A stretch of 64,000 bases of DNA from an uncultured Isosphaeraceae bacterium (GCA_945957605.1 CAMFLR010000010.1:62001-126000), one strand, 5' to 3'. Counted from the first letter of the stretch, positions 46,873 to 56,722 are shown. Notes: a model not told the origin generated them from the sequence alone. Translations and numbers: made by a program.

Positions 46873-48192
46873 TCAACGAATTGTTTCGGATTTCACGAGC
46901 GATTTCCAGTCGGCCGGAAGGTTGGGCTTGGTCGCGACGAGGATTTCAAGAATCGCGCGACGATCGTCGCTGGAAAGATGCGCGTATTCTGCGTGTTTAT
47001 CCTGACCTGTGAGAATTTCTTTCAAACGCTCATACATGCGTTCTTTTACGAGTGGTGGCAAGCCTTCGAATGCTTCGGAGTCAATCAAGTAGCTGCATGG
47101 ATATTTGAACAGACGCGTCTTCAAATCGAAGTCACGAAGCGATCGACCTTGGGCATCTCGCCTGGCGTTTTGGCTGAACGCACGGACGAACTCGGGCGAG
47201 CCAACTACAGGCGCGGTGAGCTTCGTTTCCTCGGAGAAAAGCATGTAGGCGACCAGTTTTTCAGCCGCCGAATTGATCCGGCTGCGCGTGCTTTGCGAGA
47301 CGCGGTCGAGCGGTTCGTTGAACGCCTTGTTCATGCCAAGGTCGTAATGCCGACCAATGCGGGCCTGGTAATTTGCAGATGTGATCAAATTGTGCATCTG
47401 CGATTGATGCTCCATCACCATGAGCGCCACGATGTCGCTTGTGCTGGTCAAGAAGGGAGCAGTGTCGACCAAACCTTTCAGGCTCGTGCGATTGGCACCA
47501 GCTTCGAGGTCGGCACTTTCAGGACGGTTGAGCGCGCTACTGACGATCATGTTGCCCATATGCCGCTGATCGCCGTGCGTACCCGTGACATACCAGCCGC
47601 CCCAGCGCTCCTTGAACGGGCTGGTCTGGTCGGTCAAATACGCCCCCGCGCTGAAGACGGGGTAGCCCGCGCGATCGGGAAACACCGAGCGAAGCATCAG
47701 GCCGGGCACATCCTTCGTTTTGCCGGAAACGTGGCATTGAGTGCAGGTGTCGGTCTGGCGCTGAAACTCCGGCTTTTCGTCAGGCTGGTTGTCCATGATG
47801 TAAAAAACGGCCCCAAGCTGCGGATCAACGGCGGCGAATTCGAGCACATCGCCACCGCGTACGAAACCGACATAGACATCATCGTTGAAATAGAGAGCGC
47901 GCGGCGTTTTGGGAGCGATCCGCGTGTGCTGAAAACTCGTTTTGGAAAAGACTAGCGTTTGCGATTCGACCGGTATTTTGAGGGCTTGCAACACCGAGGC
48001 CAGATATCCCCGCTCGTCGCCCGAATGCTTCAAACGAACCTCGCCCGACTGAACTTGCTTTTGCAACTTCGCGATGCGATCGGTGGCGGTGGTATTGCGA
48101 TAGCGAATCGGCTCCTCGTCGATCGGCAGTTCGGCGCGAGCGAGAGAGACGGAAATCAAAAGGACAATCATCACCCAAATGCTGCATTTCAT
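46873..48192 (-). CDS. Exported protein with one CXXCH haem motif
   Basis: A 439-residue exported protein: signal peptide 1-20 (ending SLARA). A single CTQCH at residues 150-154 would attach one haem c covalently. The rest is helical, with RHMGNMIVSS, MVMEHQSQMHNLI and YMLFSEE stretches; the MEHQ/H segment may supply the second ligand (inference). I know it only as a planctomycete-type hypothetical. The frame is open upstream to 48246, but the signal peptide fixes the ATG at 48192. Divergent from the tandem pair starting at 48356. Confidence 0.72.
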   Translation of the reverse strand: MKCSIWVMIVLLISVSLARAELPIDEEPIRYRNTTATDRIAKLQKQVQSGEVRLKHSGDERGYLASVLQALKIPVESQTLVFSKTSFQHTRIAPKTPRALYFNDDVYVGFVRGGDVLEFAAVDPQLGAVFYIMDNQPDEKPEFQRQTDTCTQCHVSGKTKDVPGLMLRSVFPDRAGYPVFSAGAYLTDQTSPFKERWGGWYVTGTHGDQRHMGNMIVSSALNRPESADLEAGANRTSLKGLVDTAPFLTSTSDIVALMVMEHQSQMHNLITSANYQARIGRHYDLGMNKAFNEPLDRVSQSTRSRINSAAEKLVAYMLFSEETKLTAPVVGSPEFVRAFSQNARRDAQGRSLRDFDLKTRLFKYPCSYLIDSEAFEGLPPLVKERMYERLKEILTGQDKHAEYAHLSSDDRRAILEILVATKPNLPADWKSLVKSETIR

Positions 48193-48226
48193 ACACTTGA
48201 ACCCCAACCACCCGCCAAAACTCGAT

Positions 48227-48248
48227 AATTGGATGACGAAGTCCAATT
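48227..48248. promoter_or_regulatory. Inverted repeat in a divergent promoter region
   Basis: AATTGGA-N8-TCCAATT lies between the starts at 48192 and 48356, in an AT-rich stretch. It may be an operator or part of a promoter; nothing shows which protein binds. Confidence 0.35.
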
Positions 48249-48355
48249 AATAATACGCTCGATGTGAAGAGAATGCAAGCGGAGATGTGCGTCGGCCCAT
48301 TCGCGCGAATTGCGACTTTGATTCTGGGTCGATGCGCGCTTGGGGGAGTGTAATC

Positions 48356-49183
48356 ATGAAATGTTTTCGCAAGCCCGCCGTCGTGATGCTATTCGTTACG
48401 TTTTGCGGGTTGTTTCCTGCGCTTGGGGGACTACCGCCTGAAATGCCAGTCGGTCCACCGACGTCTGACCAGATAGTTGAAGAGATTGAGCACGACTTCT
48501 TCGTCCGGGTCATTCAAAAATGGCGGGCGCGAGGCAAAAAGAATGTCTCGTATGATGTGAATTTCCACTGCGTTGAGCGGTCGGTCGCAACAAATCGCGT
48601 TCGGGAACACACAGGGCAGATGCATTTCGGCTGGCCTGACAAGTTTGCGATCGATTACGACCCTGCGCCAAAGGGTAAGCGAATTCAAGTGATATGGGAC
48701 GGGCAACGGGTGTCGACGTTGGATCACGAGTCGCGCACGATCATGCGGTTCATCCGCGCACCACAAGCAAAATCGAGAACTTTTGCGCCTGGGTCGATGC
48801 CCGGCTTTTTCAAGTTCGAGGCCAGTCTTGTTTATCCTCAGTTGAGTTCGAACCCTTTGACGGGCTACCCACTGGATGGGCGGTTTCGGATTCGATTCAT
48901 TGGGCAACACGACGACGCGATTCTATTCAGCCTGGTCGACAACTATGATCGAGGCACGAGCGGTGATGTGTATCTCTTCTCAAAAGCATATATCGAACTC
49001 AACCTCCACACATTTCTGCCGAATCGCATCTTTCTGATTTCACCGAACGGCCGCGAGACGCAGACGTATGAGTCCGAAGCGCCTATGGTTCGCGATCGAG
49101 TCGAGCCCGAAGTGTTCCAGCCGGACGTTGCAGGGTCGTGGAAGGAAAATGAAAGCTATCAAGAGGAAGTCGAATACTTCTAG
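48356..49183 (+). CDS. Exported TIGR03009-like protein, first of a tandem pair
   Basis: A 275-residue exported protein. Signal peptide residues 1-24 (CFRKPAVVMLFVTFCGLFPA). The body resembles the planctomycete TIGR03009 group, related in plan to LolA-type beta sheets: VNFHCVERSVATNRVREHTG, PDKFAIDYDPAPKG, FFKFEASLVYPQL, and a C-terminal FLPNRIFLISPNGRETQTY. A GGGGGAG nine bases before the ATG fixes the start; the frame is open further upstream. About half of its residues are repeated in the following gene, 48 bases downstream, so the two arose by duplication. Function unknown. Confidence 0.7.
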   Translation: MKCFRKPAVVMLFVTFCGLFPALGGLPPEMPVGPPTSDQIVEEIEHDFFVRVIQKWRARGKKNVSYDVNFHCVERSVATNRVREHTGQMHFGWPDKFAIDYDPAPKGKRIQVIWDGQRVSTLDHESRTIMRFIRAPQAKSRTFAPGSMPGFFKFEASLVYPQLSSNPLTGYPLDGRFRIRFIGQHDDAILFSLVDNYDRGTSGDVYLFSKAYIELNLHTFLPNRIFLISPNGRETQTYESEAPMVRDRVEPEVFQPDVAGSWKENESYQEEVEYF

Positions 49184-49231
49184 CCGCGGGCTTTCGTTGG
49201 TTCACGATTTGTAGGGATCGACGGTGAAATC

Positions 49232-50062
49232 ATGAAATACTTTCGCAAGCCTGTCTTTGTGTTGATGTTTGTTGTGTGTTCCGGATTGCTTCCGGCGATT
49301 GCCGGATTACCTCCGGTGGAACCGATCGGGCCGCCAACGCTTGATGAAATAGAAGAAGAGATCGAACACGATCTTCTCACCCGGTCGATTCGCAAATGGC
49401 GCGACCAAACCGACGAGAATCCATCGTTTCAGGTGAAGTTTCGTTGCGTTGAAAGGTCTGTCGCCAGGAATCAGGTTCGGAAATATACGGGGACGATGTC
49501 GTTCGCTGCGCCGGACAGATTTGCGATCGACTATGACGCGACGCCGGAGGGAGGTCGGGTACAGATTTTGTGGAACGGGCCGCGCGTGACAATGTTGGAT
49601 CACATTCTGCAGACGAAGGCGAGCTTCACGCGGCACCAGCCCGATCGGTGGGCGACATTTGGGCTGGGAACGATGCCGGGATTCTTCAAGTTCCAGTCCA
49701 ACCTTGTCTATCCGCCGCTCCGGTCAGACCCATTCGTTGGACTTAGGAAGGATGGTCGGTTCAAGATTCAACTCATCGGTCGGAATGACGACGCTATTCT
49801 CTTCCGTCTCGTCGACAACCAATACGCACGAGATACAACCGACGATATTCCTCTCTTCTCAATGGCGTTTGTCGAACTGAGTCTCCTCACTTTCTTGCCG
49901 AATCGAATTCTCTTGGTATCGCCCAATGGTCGAGAAACGCAGACGTACGACTTCGACGCACCAATCATTCGCGACCGAATTGACCCCGAAGTGTTTGAGC
50001 CACCGCTTGGAGATTCGTGGAAAGAGATCGAGCTCAACCAGCTTGAGGTCCATTATTTTTAG
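49232..50062 (+). CDS. Exported TIGR03009-like protein, second of a tandem pair
   Basis: A 276-residue paralogue of the preceding gene: signal MKYFRKPVFVLMFVVCSGLL, then VKFRCVERSVARNQVRKYTG, PDRFAIDYDATPEG, FFKFQSNLVYPPL and FLPNRILLVSPNGRETQTYD. The most conserved parts are the strand pairs and the PNGRETQTY end, suggesting a shared fold and similar ligand. It ends about 115 bases before the arabinofuranosidase gene on the same strand. Confidence 0.7.
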   Translation: MKYFRKPVFVLMFVVCSGLLPAIAGLPPVEPIGPPTLDEIEEEIEHDLLTRSIRKWRDQTDENPSFQVKFRCVERSVARNQVRKYTGTMSFAAPDRFAIDYDATPEGGRVQILWNGPRVTMLDHILQTKASFTRHQPDRWATFGLGTMPGFFKFQSNLVYPPLRSDPFVGLRKDGRFKIQLIGRNDDAILFRLVDNQYARDTTDDIPLFSMAFVELSLLTFLPNRILLVSPNGRETQTYDFDAPIIRDRIDPEVFEPPLGDSWKEIELNQLEVHYF

Positions 50063-50176
50063 ACGCAATTGATGCATTGTGCGCAGCTTGTTGAAATTGG
50101 AGCACCGTAGCGAACGATCGTCCACATCGCTAGCATGCGTGGGGGATTCGTGCGAGGCGCAAGCTGGGAGATCGCG

Positions 50177-51736
50177 ATGATGGACAGGCGGACGGTCCTG
50201 GGTGTGATGGCGGGTGCGGCGGCATCGTCGTTGATGGTGAACTCGGGGCTGGCGCGGCAGGGAGGTAACGCGCTGCCGGTGACGATTGCCATCGATGAGG
50301 CGATTGGCACCATCAAACCCGAGCTTTATAGCCAGTTCGCCGAACATATTGGCGGCGTGATTTATGACGGCATCTGGGTTGGTCCGGACTCGAAAATCCC
50401 CAACGTTCGCGGCGTTCGCAAGGATATCATCGATCACGTCAAGCGGATTGGAAAAGTCGTCGTCCGCTGGCCGGGCGGTTGTTTTGCCGACGCTTATCAT
50501 TGGCGCGATGGCATTGGTCCCGTGGCGAAACGTCCCAAGCGTTACGGCCGCTGGCAGGAAGATATCGAGCCGAATACGTTCGGCACGCATGAGTTTCTCG
50601 ACTTCTGCAAGCTTTGCGAAGTGACGCCCTACCTGGCTGCGAACGTGGGGACGGGCACGCCGCAGGAGTTTCAGAACTGGGTCGAATATTGCAATGCGCC
50701 TGATGGTCGCACGACGCTCGCCGAGGAGCGGGCAATCAATGGTAGTCCCGAGCCGTTCGGCGTGCGTTACTGGGGTGTGGGGAATGAAAGCTGGGGCTGT
50801 GGCGGCAAGTTCACGCCCGAAGATTATTGCCGCGAATACCGCAAATTCACCGAGTGGGTGCCGGCGTTCGGCGTGCCGCTCTACTTGATTGCGGCGGGTC
50901 CGAATAGCAACGACCTCGACTGGACTCGTCGCTTCTTCCAGAAGTGGGTTGATGGCGCGCGAGCGCCGATCAGTGGTTGGGCGCCGCATTATTATTGCGG
51001 CACAACCGGACATGCGCTCAAGTTCTCGACCGATCAATGGTACGAGATGTTCAAAAAAGCACTCGTCATGGAGAAGTTGATTACCGACCAGTGGGCGGTG
51101 ATTGGCGAATTCGATCGACAACACAAGATCAAGTTCATCATTGATGAGTGGGGCGCCTGGCATCCGGCTGGAACCGAGATCAACAAGCATCACCTGTTCG
51201 AGCAGATGGGATGCTTGCGTGATGCGCTCGTCGCGGCGCTCTCGCTTGACATCTTTAATCGTCATGCCGAAAAGATCGACATGGCGAACGTCGCTCAGCT
51301 TGTGAACAACCTTCACTCGCTGTTCCTGGCCGATGGTGACAAGTTCGTCGCCACGCCGACGTTCCACGTTTTCGAGATGTATAAGGCGCACCACGGCGGC
51401 AAATCGCTGCGCATCGACGCCGAGGCGCCGGCGGTTTCGTTCAAGGACGGCACGATTCCGCGACTTGCGGGTGCGGCGTCGATCAAGGGGAAGACGCTGA
51501 CGATTTCGCTCGTGAACACCCACGCGACCGAGCCGGCTGAGGTCGACTTGCGGCTCAAGGGGACGAAGGGGACGTGTGTGGCACATCGTGTGCTCACTGA
51601 TACGAATCTCGCCGCGCACAACACGTTCGAGCGTCCCGACGCCATCAAGCCCAGAGACGAACAGGTGACCAGCGGAGACCTTCGCAGGGTGCTGCCGCCG
51701 GCGTCGGTCAATGTGATCACAGTCACGCTCGCGTGA
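50177..51736 (+). CDS. Tat-exported alpha-L-arabinofuranosidase, GH51
   Basis: A retaining glycoside hydrolase releasing arabinose from arabinan or arabinoxylan, 519 residues. The catalytic acid/base Glu is in RYWGVGNESWG and the nucleophile in KFIIDEWGAWH. VVRWPGGCFADAYHWRDGIG is the conserved GH51 segment near residue 100. The C-terminal 130 residues form the beta-sandwich domain. N-terminal DRRTVLGVMAGAAA is a twin-arginine signal. Either of two adjacent ATGs at 50177/50180, after GGGAG, is the start. It fits with the sulfatase-DUF1080 protein as part of polysaccharide use, although they are not co-transcribed. Confidence 0.93.
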   Translation: MMDRRTVLGVMAGAAASSLMVNSGLARQGGNALPVTIAIDEAIGTIKPELYSQFAEHIGGVIYDGIWVGPDSKIPNVRGVRKDIIDHVKRIGKVVVRWPGGCFADAYHWRDGIGPVAKRPKRYGRWQEDIEPNTFGTHEFLDFCKLCEVTPYLAANVGTGTPQEFQNWVEYCNAPDGRTTLAEERAINGSPEPFGVRYWGVGNESWGCGGKFTPEDYCREYRKFTEWVPAFGVPLYLIAAGPNSNDLDWTRRFFQKWVDGARAPISGWAPHYYCGTTGHALKFSTDQWYEMFKKALVMEKLITDQWAVIGEFDRQHKIKFIIDEWGAWHPAGTEINKHHLFEQMGCLRDALVAALSLDIFNRHAEKIDMANVAQLVNNLHSLFLADGDKFVATPTFHVFEMYKAHHGGKSLRIDAEAPAVSFKDGTIPRLAGAASIKGKTLTISLVNTHATEPAEVDLRLKGTKGTCVAHRVLTDTNLAAHNTFERPDAIKPRDEQVTSGDLRRVLPPASVNVITVTLA

Positions 51737-51773
51737 GATTTCATCGCGTGCAAGTCGGCGTGGGAGGCGTGCC

Positions 51774-52973
51774 ATGTCCTTCTCGCAACGGCCATATACT
51801 CGCCTGTTTGCCCTTGCACTGACGTGCCTGATCTCAGCGCCAAGTGCGAGGGCAGACAACCCACCTACCGTCACGTTTTTTGATTCGGATCCCAAGCATC
51901 CCTGGAACCATCTTTACGAAGCATTGCTCGCCAGGATTGAGGCTGAAGAGCTGGAAGATCCTGACGAGCTTGACCCGTTTTTGATCGAAAACAGCCCCTA
52001 TCGGCCGTTTCCATCCGAACATAGTCCGTATCGCGAAGCGGCCAAGCGCCGCTCTCGCGCCAAGAACGCGCTCGATGAATTCATCGCGGCGAAAGGCGAA
52101 ACGCTGATCACCGATCCTCGCAAGCGTGCGATTCTTCAGCGCGATCTTTGGGCATTTTTCGACATGACCGCGCAGCCGCGTGCGCTCGTGACGGGCGATG
52201 AGGAGATTGAACTGGCAACTCGCGCGGGCAAAATGCTTCAGCGCGTTGCCCTTTCCGCCGAACAGATTGGCGCGCTCCCCGACAATTTCGATCAAGCGAT
52301 CCAGAACGGAACATTTCCCCAAGGTCTCGAGCTTTCACGCCTCTGGGAAACCGATGGGCCGTGGGTTTTGTTGGGCTCACAAGAGCTTGCTCCCGCGGCG
52401 CGAACGCATGCCGAAGTGTTCGGCGGTCGATCTGCGTTTTTCGTTTTCATGCGAGTACCAGGCGGACGGGAACAGGCGTTGAAGTGTCTCTCAAAGCTTC
52501 AAGCGAACCCCAATGTCAGGCAAATTCCTGGAGTCGAAGGAGCCCAGTTCGCGCTTGTCCGACAGATGATGTTGATCGACAACCACGGCCGAATTGTGGT
52601 CACACCGGTGGTTGAATCTGTGCAAGTTCGCGGGCAGGGGATGCACAAGTTCAAGTTAAATCGCCAGGAATTCATCGCCGGCAAACCCAGTTTGAAGGCG
52701 CTCGCGCCCGACGATCGCGAACGCGATTTCATACTCTTTTTGCGCAGAAATGCCGGACACGAACGGAGCAAGGTGCTGGTTTCGTGCACCGGTTGCCACA
52801 AGCCCGACGAGCTACAAAGCCACGTGCGCGACTTTCCACCTGGGCAATATGTGAAGGCAAATCTTCAGGCATCGAAGTGGGAGGACGAGACGCTTCACGC
52901 GCGAGGCTGGAAAGCGAGCCGTTACGAATGGGGCTTGCTTCAGGGTTTGATCGCTGGACTGCCGCGTGAATGA
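51774..52973 (+). CDS. Exported protein with C-terminal CXXCH motif
   Basis: A 399-residue exported protein with signal peptide 1-27 (ending PSARA). It has one CTGCH at residues 338-342 in a context (VLVSCTGCHKPDELQS) suggestive of a c-type haem site near the end, preceded by a helical region (AGKMLQRVALSAEQIGALPD) and a strand-rich part. No named family recognised. In plan (exported, one CXXCH) it resembles the protein at 46873-48192, although they do not align over their length. Confidence 0.68.
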   Translation: MSFSQRPYTRLFALALTCLISAPSARADNPPTVTFFDSDPKHPWNHLYEALLARIEAEELEDPDELDPFLIENSPYRPFPSEHSPYREAAKRRSRAKNALDEFIAAKGETLITDPRKRAILQRDLWAFFDMTAQPRALVTGDEEIELATRAGKMLQRVALSAEQIGALPDNFDQAIQNGTFPQGLELSRLWETDGPWVLLGSQELAPAARTHAEVFGGRSAFFVFMRVPGGREQALKCLSKLQANPNVRQIPGVEGAQFALVRQMMLIDNHGRIVVTPVVESVQVRGQGMHKFKLNRQEFIAGKPSLKALAPDDRERDFILFLRRNAGHERSKVLVSCTGCHKPDELQSHVRDFPPGQYVKANLQASKWEDETLHARGWKASRYEWGLLQGLIAGLPRE

Positions 52974-53105
52974 GTGGGCCGAAGGGCCGAGTGGGTGACC
53001 GCTTGTCGAGTTGCCGATGAACTGGATAATTTTGGAGCCGACGCCGAGGCGAATCGCCAGGCGACATGGATTATGTACGATCTTCGATCGAAAGTTGGAT
53101 GAGCG

Positions 53106-53876
53106 ATGAGCACGCTGGAATTGCAGGACAAGGTGGCGATTGTTACAGGCGCGGCGTCGGGCATTGGCGCGGCGATCGTCCGGCTGTTCGTGAAGGCCGG
53201 CGCGCGCGTGGTGGCGGTCGACACTGACACGAATCTCACATCGCTCGCACATTCGCTTGCCGACGGCCAGCACGATCGCGTTGCCGCAGTTGTTGGCGAT
53301 GTTTCGCAGGAAGAGACGGCTCGCGCTTACACGAAAGCAGCGATCGATCATTTTGGACGTGTCGACGTGATGATCAACAACGCGGGGATTGCCTGCGTAA
53401 AGCCAATCGCTGACCACACGCCTGAAGAGTGGGACCGGGTGATGAACGTGAACGTGAAGTCGATCTACTGGTCGGCGCGTTACGTCATTCCCGTGATGAA
53501 GCCGCAAGGGAGCGGGCTGTTCCTGAACACCGGCTCGATCTCATCGGTATGCGGCATGCCGGGGCAGGGGGCGTACGGACCGTCCAAAGGGGCGGTTGTG
53601 CAACTGACTCGACAAATGGCGATTGACTATGCCTCGTTTGGCATTCGCGTGAATGCGGTTTGCCCTGGCACGGTTGATACGCCGCTCTTGCAGAAGGCCG
53701 CGGTTGATTCGGGGGATGCGGCGGGCTTCTTGCGCGGGTTGGAGCAGGGGCACCCGATTGGGCGCATCGCTGCGCCCGAGGAGATTGCGGAGTTTTTCGT
53801 TTTCTTGTCGTCGAATCGGGCTCGGTTTTTTACGGGTGCGGTGTTGATGATTGATGGAGGATTCTCGGCGTCGTGA
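53106..53876 (+). CDS. SDR family oxidoreductase
   Basis: A 256-residue classical short-chain dehydrogenase. Rossmann motif TGAASGIG at 15-22, NNAG near 97, catalytic Ser in GSISSVCG, YGPSK near 160 and a PGTVDTPLL loop. The Asp after the second strand (VVAVDTD) favours NAD over NADP. The C-terminal end (GAVLMIDGGFSAS) is typical. Substrate unknown; the sequence is closest in style to glucose/3-oxoacyl-type reductases. Distinct from the SDR at 14719. Confidence 0.92.
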   Translation: MSTLELQDKVAIVTGAASGIGAAIVRLFVKAGARVVAVDTDTNLTSLAHSLADGQHDRVAAVVGDVSQEETARAYTKAAIDHFGRVDVMINNAGIACVKPIADHTPEEWDRVMNVNVKSIYWSARYVIPVMKPQGSGLFLNTGSISSVCGMPGQGAYGPSKGAVVQLTRQMAIDYASFGIRVNAVCPGTVDTPLLQKAAVDSGDAAGFLRGLEQGHPIGRIAAPEEIAEFFVFLSSNRARFFTGAVLMIDGGFSAS

Positions 53877-54057
53877 TAATCATGCACGCAGTTAACGAGT
53901 GAACGTCTTTTATCGATTTATCTCGTTGCGAAACAAGAATTCAAGAAAAGTGATCGTGGATTAGCGTGGGGCGTGGATTTGCACGTAGATCGATTAGGGA
54001 GTTGAAATATTCCCGAACCTCCGGTGCGTTTGTTTTCAGCAACTCACGGAGATCTTT

Positions 54058-54624
54058 ATGCGAACCACGTTCATCGCGATCACTTGTCTTTTTTTCACGC
54101 CAAGCTGCTCCTACTTTGAGAGCGGGCTTTGTTCGCCCGACGAAAAAGACGCAATCTTCGACGCGAAATTGCTAGGCGAGTGGGAGGCTATCGAGCCTCG
54201 GCCTGGATTCATCAAGGTCGAGCGCGATGCTCCCACGTCCAAGGCTTATCGCGTGACCACATTAGACCCGGGAGCTAAAGGCCAAAAGGCTCCCGAGCCT
54301 ACGCCATTCAAGCTCCATCTAATACAACTAGGAGACTCCTATTTCCTCGACGCCGCATGTCCGCACAATGAAGAGCGTCCCCAAGACGGAGTCGCCCACT
54401 TCATCTTCAAAATGGAGCGCAGAGGTCCTGATATTTACATCGCAATGGTGTCAGACGAGTTCGTGGAAAAGCACAAAAATGAACTTCCGCAATCGGTCGA
54501 CGAGAGACGGTTTGTGAAATCCGTCAAGGTCACGGCGAGCTCGCAGACGGTCCGGGAGTTCCTTCGAAAGTATGCCGCTGACAAGATGGCGTGGGAGCAG
54601 GCGTTTGGATACAAGCGACGTTAA
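54058..54624 (+). CDS. Putative lipoprotein, unknown function
   Basis: A 188-residue protein with an N-terminal hydrophobic stretch ending in TPSC (Cys17), a plausible though imperfect lipobox. The body contains LGEWEAIEPRPGFIKVER and HFIFKMERRGPDIYIAMVSD and is mixed alpha/beta; no family recognised. Convergent with the FGE-like gene, 15 bases away. Confidence 0.6.
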   Translation: MRTTFIAITCLFFTPSCSYFESGLCSPDEKDAIFDAKLLGEWEAIEPRPGFIKVERDAPTSKAYRVTTLDPGAKGQKAPEPTPFKLHLIQLGDSYFLDAACPHNEERPQDGVAHFIFKMERRGPDIYIAMVSDEFVEKHKNELPQSVDERRFVKSVKVTASSQTVREFLRKYAADKMAWEQAFGYKRR

Positions 54625-54639
54625 GGTCCGGGAAGTCGC

Positions 54640-56568
54640 TCAAAACAGCTCACAAACGATGCGAAAGCCCGTTGGCACTTCGAAGTCTTCAAAGATGAGC
54701 TTCAAGAAATCGTCGTCTTCTTCCAAATCATCGTCGGGGTCGGGTGGTCCGGCATCGGCGCGCAATTGAGATCGTGAAGTGCTGGTGCATACGAATTCTG
54801 TCCCAGAAGCCCAGCCGCCTCGGGTTACCCGGAATGGATCTTCATTCTCACCTTTGAGCCAGGCACTGCCGTCGGCTGGTGCGTCTGAATAGTTCGGATG
54901 CCAGACATCTTCGCACCACTCGTTCACGTTGCCGTGCATGTCGTAAATCCCCCACGCGTTGGGTGGGTAACTACCGACGGCGCAAGGTGTCGCACGAGAG
55001 TCCGCGGGCGAATCGTCTTCTTCTGGCATATCCATCAAAATGGAAACGACCTCGTCCGCGTCGTCATCGTCGGGCGGCGTTCTGAACATTGTGGCGGATG
55101 ATGTGAAGTTGGCCTGATCGGTCGAGAGCACGTCGCCGAATGCGTACTTCGTCGTCGTCCCCGCGCGGCAGGCGTATTCCCATTCGGCCTCGCTTGGCAG
55201 ACGAAAAATGCGGCCGAAACGCTGGCAAAGGGCTTCGCAGAATTCCTGGCAATCAAACCAACTCACCCGATCGACCGGGTGTTGCGGGTTGCCCGGATGC
55301 TTTGATCTCGTCGCGTTCATCAACGCCGCCCATTGCGCCTGAGTGACGGGAAATCGGCCGATCAGAAATGATCGCGCGATGCGAACCGGATGCTGGGGTG
55401 ATTCAGTCGAATTCTCTTCAGCGTTCGGCGAACCCATGAGGAATTCGCCGGCTGGAATGGTGACGAATTCCATCGCGACGCCGGGAGCGAGGGTGATTGT
55501 CAGCGGCTCGCTCGGGCGTGGATCCGAGCTCTCTCGCAAACGAAGCAGGGTTGCGTTTCGCTTGAGTCGCATCGCCATGATCTGGCGCAAAAGCGGGCCA
55601 TCGTTTGCATTGTCGACGATGTCATCCACCTGCGCGGATGGCGAGCCTTGCTGGAATAGGAAGTCGCGCACGAACTGCGTATACCCTTCGGGTCCTAACT
55701 GCTTCTCCAGCGAGTTGTCCGACCAATCGGATTCATCGAGTTCTGATACGTGGTGATGTTCATTCGGAATAAAAATCTCACCGCAAACTTCGCAAACATG
55801 CGGTTCTGTTGGGTAAGACTGCTTCCAGCGCCCGACCGGCGCATTGGCCTTGCAGCGCGGGCAGTGAGGAAACACGGTGAAGTAGCCCATGTCGGCATGG
55901 CCGAGCGGGGGTAAGCTGACGTGCACTGGCAATTCCCAGCGGATTGCCGTCTCGAGCGCTTTGAGGAAGGTGCGGAGATCCTTGTCTTCGGCTTCATCAA
56001 CGTCCCAAACCGCGCTGAGTAGCTCGTGCAGAAACTCGGCCTGAGGACGCTGCAGCGGCGAGTTGATCCAGAAGCCGTACCAGAGCGGTGTCGTGACCGG
56101 AAACAGGGTGCGAAGTTGTGACTCAAGCCCGCGTTGATTGATGACGTCCCAGAGTGCCTGATCAAGCTCTTCGGAATCGGGCCATATTTCGACATCACCG
56201 GAGCAACCGGCCACCGTAGATTCGCCGTCGACCTGCACATTCGCTTCGCAGGTTTGGCAAGTCTCCGCCATATGGGCATAGCCGCCGAAACATGCTAAGC
56301 GTTCATTGATATTGAAGCCATCATGCGGAATTCGATGGGAATTGTTTTCGCTATCGCTTGTGGTTAACCAGGAAGTCACGCAGATTGGCCCGATCACTCG
56401 ATTGTCGCGCAAGGCCGAGTCGACGCATTTCAAATCGAATAGCTGGGTGCTGGTTGGCCCCGGCAGAAACCAATCGTCGCCGCTACGGAAAGGACATTTA
56501 CGTTCGAGCGCCCAGGAGACACATTGCCGAGTATCCGACACAGGGCACCGACCTTTCTGACAATGCAA
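54640..56568 (-). CDS. Zinc-ribbon protein with C-terminal FGE-sulfatase domain
   Basis: A 642-residue soluble protein. The N-terminal 130 residues are Cys-rich (CQKGRCP; CFGGYAHMAETCQTCEANVQ); a CPRCKANAP...CEVCGEIF pair near residues 235-265 looks like a zinc ribbon. Residues about 370-640 are the formylglycine-generating-enzyme fold: VTIPAGEFLMGSPNAEE, FLIGRFPVTQAQWAALMN, FRLPSEAEWEYACRAGTTT, NAWGIYDMHGNVNEWCEDVW, VTRGGWASG. True FGE activates sulfatases; other members have unrelated roles, and an active pair of cysteines cannot be verified. The start codon is a TTG with no good SD, so the first 98 residues are uncertain; an ATG occurs at residue 99. Confidence 0.75.
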   Translation of the reverse strand: MHCQKGRCPVSDTRQCVSWALERKCPFRSGDDWFLPGPTSTQLFDLKCVDSALRDNRVIGPICVTSWLTTSDSENNSHRIPHDGFNINERLACFGGYAHMAETCQTCEANVQVDGESTVAGCSGDVEIWPDSEELDQALWDVINQRGLESQLRTLFPVTTPLWYGFWINSPLQRPQAEFLHELLSAVWDVDEAEDKDLRTFLKALETAIRWELPVHVSLPPLGHADMGYFTVFPHCPRCKANAPVGRWKQSYPTEPHVCEVCGEIFIPNEHHHVSELDESDWSDNSLEKQLGPEGYTQFVRDFLFQQGSPSAQVDDIVDNANDGPLLRQIMAMRLKRNATLLRLRESSDPRPSEPLTITLAPGVAMEFVTIPAGEFLMGSPNAEENSTESPQHPVRIARSFLIGRFPVTQAQWAALMNATRSKHPGNPQHPVDRVSWFDCQEFCEALCQRFGRIFRLPSEAEWEYACRAGTTTKYAFGDVLSTDQANFTSSATMFRTPPDDDDADEVVSILMDMPEEDDSPADSRATPCAVGSYPPNAWGIYDMHGNVNEWCEDVWHPNYSDAPADGSAWLKGENEDPFRVTRGGWASGTEFVCTSTSRSQLRADAGPPDPDDDLEEDDDFLKLIFEDFEVPTGFRIVCELF

Positions 56569-56722
56569 AAACGTCGAGCGGTGATGCTTGAAAGGATTGC
56601 TTCAAGAAAGTGCGCTGTTATCTATCATAGCGGTCGCGGAAGCATCGAACAGGCCTCAGAGCGGTCGGGGACCGTGGCAACGCAATGCATAATCACTAGA
56701 TTAATTGGAAGTGTTTTTATCG

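Noticed and set aside
49859..51895. 678-codon minus-strand frame opposite the arabinofuranosidase gene
   Set aside because: It is antisense to a certain GH51 gene and rich in Arg/His, as expected of a shadow frame in G+C-rich DNA.
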